Shown here piece by piece: positions 12,286-14,232 of a stretch of DNA of 14,232 nt. Under the pieces are notes generated by a model. That model made no database searches, was not told the DNA's origin, and worked only from the letters and a program-made list of their open reading frames with translations. The position numbers were made by a program, and so were the translations under genes. Source of the stretch: an uncultured Oscillibacter sp. (GTDB lineage Bacteria; Bacillota; Clostridia; Oscillospirales; Oscillospiraceae); assembly GCA_900548505.1 (NCBI GenBank), contig URKI01000057.1:1-14232 (forward strand). The letters are read 5' to 3'. The stretch's first letter is position 1; every line of letters begins with the position of its first letter.

Positions 12286-12966
12286 ATGATCACTGCCTTT
12301 GCGCGCACGGTTATTTTATATTTCCTCATCGTGGTGGGCCTGCGGCTGATGGGCAAGCGGCAGATTGGCCAGCTGGAGCCGGGAGAGCTGGTGCTGACCA
12401 TGATGATCTCAGACCTTGCCACGGTGCCCATGCAGGATTTCGGCATTCCGCTGTTCACCGGCATCATCCCCATTCTGACGCTTTTGAGCCTGTCGCTGCT
12501 CATCAGCCAGCTGTCGCTGCACCATCTGCGCTTCCGGGCTCTGGTATGCGGCACACCCGCCATTCTGGTGCGGGATGGGAAGCTGCAGCAGCAGGCCATG
12601 CGGAAAAACCGCTTCACCCTGGATGAGCTTTTAGAGCAGCTCCGGGGCCAGGGCATCGCCACGGTGGCAGACGTGAAATATGCCATTCTGGAAAATTCCG
12701 GGCAGCTGTCCGTCCTGCCCTTTGAAGATAAGCAGCCCCCCACCGCCCAGCAGCTAGGCATCAAGATCACCCAGCAGGTGACGCTCCCCATCGTGGTGAT
12801 CAACGATGGGCGGCTGCTGTCCAGGAACCTTGCCGCCAGCGGCCATGACGAAGCATGGCTGAGTAAAGAGCTGAAAAAACGCCGCCTGACCTCCCACCGT
12901 CAGGTGTTCTTACTGACGGTGGACGGACAAGGCAGCGTGTTTTGTGTAAAGAAGGAGGACCCATGA
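12286..12966 (+). CDS. DUF421 (YetF-like) membrane protein
   Basis: 226 aa from ATG 12286, with GGAGG at 12271-12275. Three N-terminal hydrophobic segments at about 5-21, 34-50 and 56-76 are followed by a soluble domain. Family signatures: LRLMGKRQIGQLEPGELVLTMMISDLA (19-45), GTPAILVRDGKL (89-100), RKNRFTLDELLEQLRGQGI (106-124), ADVKYAILENSGQLSV (128-143). In Bacillus, DUF421 proteins include YetF and the spore-membrane protein 2Duf linked to heat resistance, so a spore role is plausible but not shown. An upstream in-frame ATG at 12241 has no SD and is rejected. The stop overlaps the next start (ATGA). Confidence 0.92.
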   Translation: MITAFARTVILYFLIVVGLRLMGKRQIGQLEPGELVLTMMISDLATVPMQDFGIPLFTGIIPILTLLSLSLLISQLSLHHLRFRALVCGTPAILVRDGKLQQQAMRKNRFTLDELLEQLRGQGIATVADVKYAILENSGQLSVLPFEDKQPPTAQQLGIKITQQVTLPIVVINDGRLLSRNLAASGHDEAWLSKELKKRRLTSHRQVFLLTVDGQGSVFCVKKEDP

Positions 12967-13346
12967 GACATTCCTATGTGCTTCCCCTGGGGGTCCTGGC
13001 GGTGATCCTGGCCTTCTGCATGTGGAACGCCCGCTCCATGACCGGCTGCACCGACCGCTGGAGCAATCAGCTAAACCGTGTGGAATCCCTGGCCATGGAG
13101 GAACAGTGGCAGGACGCCGGCGAGGCGCTGGCGGAAAGCTACGCTGACTGGCAGCGCCTCCAGACCTATCTGCACATCGTCTCCCGCCATGAGGTGGCGG
13201 ACAACGCAGAGTCCATGTACCGCCGGGCGGCGGTATGCACGGACGAGCAGGATCTTGCGCAGCTGCAGACAGAGCTGTCCGATCTGCGGCACCAGCTGGG
13301 ACTGCTGGCGGAGATGGAGCAGTGCAATCTGCGCAACATCCTCTGA
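12963..13346 (+). CDS. DUF4363-family protein
   Basis: 127 aa. An N-terminal hydrophobic segment (about 5-21, YVLPLGVLAVILAFCMWN) works as a membrane anchor or uncleaved signal. The rest is helical, with Trp/Glu-rich heptad-like spacing and a C-terminal LLAEMEQCNLRNIL, which fits the DUF4363 end. AAGGAGG (12952-12958) and the ATGA overlap with the DUF421 gene indicate translational coupling. DUF421 and DUF4363 genes recur together in clostridia, so the two proteins probably act in one membrane complex, function unknown. It converges on nrdR with only four bases between stops and no visible terminator. Confidence 0.88.
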   Translation: MRHSYVLPLGVLAVILAFCMWNARSMTGCTDRWSNQLNRVESLAMEEQWQDAGEALAESYADWQRLQTYLHIVSRHEVADNAESMYRRAAVCTDEQDLAQLQTELSDLRHQLGLLAEMEQCNLRNIL

Positions 13347-13350
13347 GCCG

Positions 13351-13806
13351 TTATTTTTCGGAGAGGAGCTTATTCAGCTCCGCCATGAATGTGTCGATAT
13401 CCTTGAACTGGCGGTACACGGAGGCAAAGCGCACATAGGCCACCTGGTCCACGGCCCGCAGCCGGTCCATGACCTTTTCGCCGATGGCCTCGGTGCTGAT
13501 CTCCCGCTCCATGGAGTTCTGGAGGTCCTGCTCGATCTCCTCGGCGATCTTCTCCAGCTCCGCCAGAGGCACCGGGCGCTTCTCACAGGCCCGGATCATG
13601 CCGCCGAGCACCTTGCTGCGGTCGAAGCTCTGACGACTGCCGTCCTTTTTCACCACCACCATGGGAAGGCTCTCCACCGTCTCATAAGTGGTGAACCGCT
13701 TGCCGCAGGAAAGGCACTCCCGTCGGCGGCGGATGCTGGCCCCCTCGTCCGCGGGACGGGAATCGATGACTTTGCTCTCGTTATAGCCACAATACGGACA
13801 CTTCAT
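13351..13806 (-). CDS. nrdR: Transcriptional repressor NrdR
   Basis: 151 aa, normal length. Zn-ribbon with Cys3, Cys6, Cys31, Cys34 (CPYCG, CLSCGKRF) and RRRREC, then an ATP-cone at about 49-139 (VVVKKDGSRQSFDRSKVLGGM, REISTEAIGEKVMDRLR, AYVRFASVYRQFKD). It senses dATP/ATP and represses ribonucleotide reductase genes. AGGAGG (13818-13813) lies six bases before the start. No nrd gene is present in this window. The upstream gene on the same strand is separated by about 118 bases that contain an independent promoter. Confidence 0.98.
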   Translation of the reverse strand: MKCPYCGYNESKVIDSRPADEGASIRRRRECLSCGKRFTTYETVESLPMVVVKKDGSRQSFDRSKVLGGMIRACEKRPVPLAELEKIAEEIEQDLQNSMEREISTEAIGEKVMDRLRAVDQVAYVRFASVYRQFKDIDTFMAELNKLLSEK

Positions 13807-13864
13807 AGTGAACCTCCTGAACCGATTCAGAATGGCCGGCGCTCCGGCGGTACGTGTTGTGGGT

Positions 13865-13894
13865 ATTATAGCATACCACCGCTAAATGTGGTAT
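13865..13894 (-). promoter_or_regulatory. nrdR extended -10 promoter with overlapping inverted repeat
   Basis: Minus strand TGC-TATAAT (13873-13865) is an extended -10; no good -35 exists at 17 bp. An inverted repeat ATACCAC-N8-GTGGTAT (13873-13894) occupies the spacer and -35 position and could be an operator. It does not resemble the NrdR box. On the plus strand the same repeat is followed by CTGTTTTTTTG and could terminate antisense read-through. Confidence 0.5.
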
Positions 13895-13923
13895 CTGTTT
13901 TTTTGATTTTTTCTGCCCGGGAC

Positions 13924-14215
13924 CTACAAAACCACCGGCCGCTCCCCCGCGTCAAAGCAGTAGACCACCCGCTGCCGCCCCTCCACCAGCTGCACGGAGG
14001 CCAGGCAGAAAAGCGGCGTAAGCGGAAAGGGCTCTCCCCTGCCCCAGGGAATGGCCACGTAGCGCAGCGTCCCCTCCTGCCGGACGTACACGCCGGTGCG
14101 CCCTTTGAGGGCCCGGCTGATCCAGGGGGTGGAAACAAGGCGCTCCGGCGTCTCCGTCAGCTTCCACACCGGCAGCGTCCGCTCCGAGGCCGGGCGCAGC
14201 TCCCCCCGCACCAGC
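13924..14215 (-). CDS. Unrecognised protein, C-terminal about 96 residues only
   Basis: The genuine reading frame begins inside the gene at 14215 (LVRGELRPASERTLPVWKL) and stops with TAG at 13926-13924. The fragment contains WISRALKGRTGVYVRQEGTL, YVAIPWGRGEPFPL and QRVVYCFDAGERPVVL: mixed beta-strand-like, with no transmembrane segment. The apparent upstream Met and next five residues are adapter. Frame choice is supported by its better amino-acid balance than the two overlapping frames, which are Gly/Ala/Pro-rich. I do not recognise the family. In related genomes genes before nrdR often include sporulation sigma-factor loci, but nothing here confirms that. Confidence 0.6.
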
Positions 14216-14232
14216 CTGTCTCTTATACACAT
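14216..14232 (-). other. Tn5 mosaic-end adapter remnant (artefact)
   Basis: The last 17 bases are CTGTCTCTTATACACAT, which is 17 of the 19 bases of the reverse complement of the Tn5 mosaic end. It is library adapter, and translates to the common contaminant MCIRDR at the false N-terminus of the last gene. Confidence 0.95.

Noticed and set aside
1..14232. Mobile element inferred from the matching inverted ends of the window
   Set aside because: The terminal inverted sequences are Tn5 mosaic ends from library preparation, not a native transposon; no transposase gene lies inside.

Overview
The window is one assembled fragment bounded on both sides by leftover Nextera (Tn5) library adapter: an i5-index-like 8-mer plus the read-1 adapter at the left end, and 17 bases of the mosaic end at the right. 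Both terminal genes are therefore cut by library construction. The biological sequence is 45-14215. The GC-rich genes, a clostridial butyrate-type beta-oxidation pair (hbd, bcd), an L20-type leader, a glmS ribozyme, DUF421/DUF4363 genes and forespore-type promoters point to a spore-forming, butyrate-producing gut Firmicute of the Oscillospiraceae type (Flavonifractor/Lawsonibacter/Intestinimonas-like). The species cannot be fixed from this sequence.

Layout. 45-2000 (-): bcd (truncated) after hbd, behind a TTGATA-17-TATAAT promoter, with two Rex-like boxes further upstream. 2271-3447 (+): trmB, a tRNA m7G46 methyltransferase carrying an unusual C-terminal domain of about 130 residues, ending in a strong bidirectional terminator. 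3463-3818 (-): a small three-helix membrane protein with a near-perfect sigma-A promoter. 3824-5209 (-): the infC-rpmI-rplT operon with promoter, attenuator leader, a probable AUU start for IF3, and terminator. 5244-5473 (+): a free-standing 34-codon gene with a sigma-G-like promoter, SD and terminator of its own. 5486-6482 (+): an EamA/DMT transporter. 6481-8300 (-): a secreted three-SLH plus GH25 lysozyme-like cell-wall protein with a hairpin-U6 element in its leader. 8326-10052 (-): a PadR regulator and an overlapping gene for a prefix-domain/FtsW-like membrane protein, controlled by a promoter embedded in a 46-bp palindrome. 10055-12230 (-): glmS with its self-cleaving ribozyme leader. 12286-13346 (+): a translationally coupled DUF421-DUF4363 pair. 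13351-13894 (-): nrdR. 13924-14215 (-): the 3' part of an unrecognised gene.

How the parts work together. hbd and bcd supply two steps of crotonyl/butyryl-CoA formation. infC-rpmI-rplT is a translation operon that L20 probably represses through its leader. glmS makes glucosamine-6-phosphate for peptidoglycan and is shut off by its product through the ribozyme. The SLH-GH25 protein and the FtsW-like protein also point to the cell envelope. The 34-aa gene and the DUF421/DUF4363 pair are the candidate sporulation elements.

I see no CRISPR array, insertion sequence, prophage, tRNA or rRNA. The window is mainly ordinary chromosome. The least-described items are the 34-codon forespore-type gene, the TrmB fusion, the PadR/FtsW-like unit and the leader hairpin of the SLH-GH25 gene.
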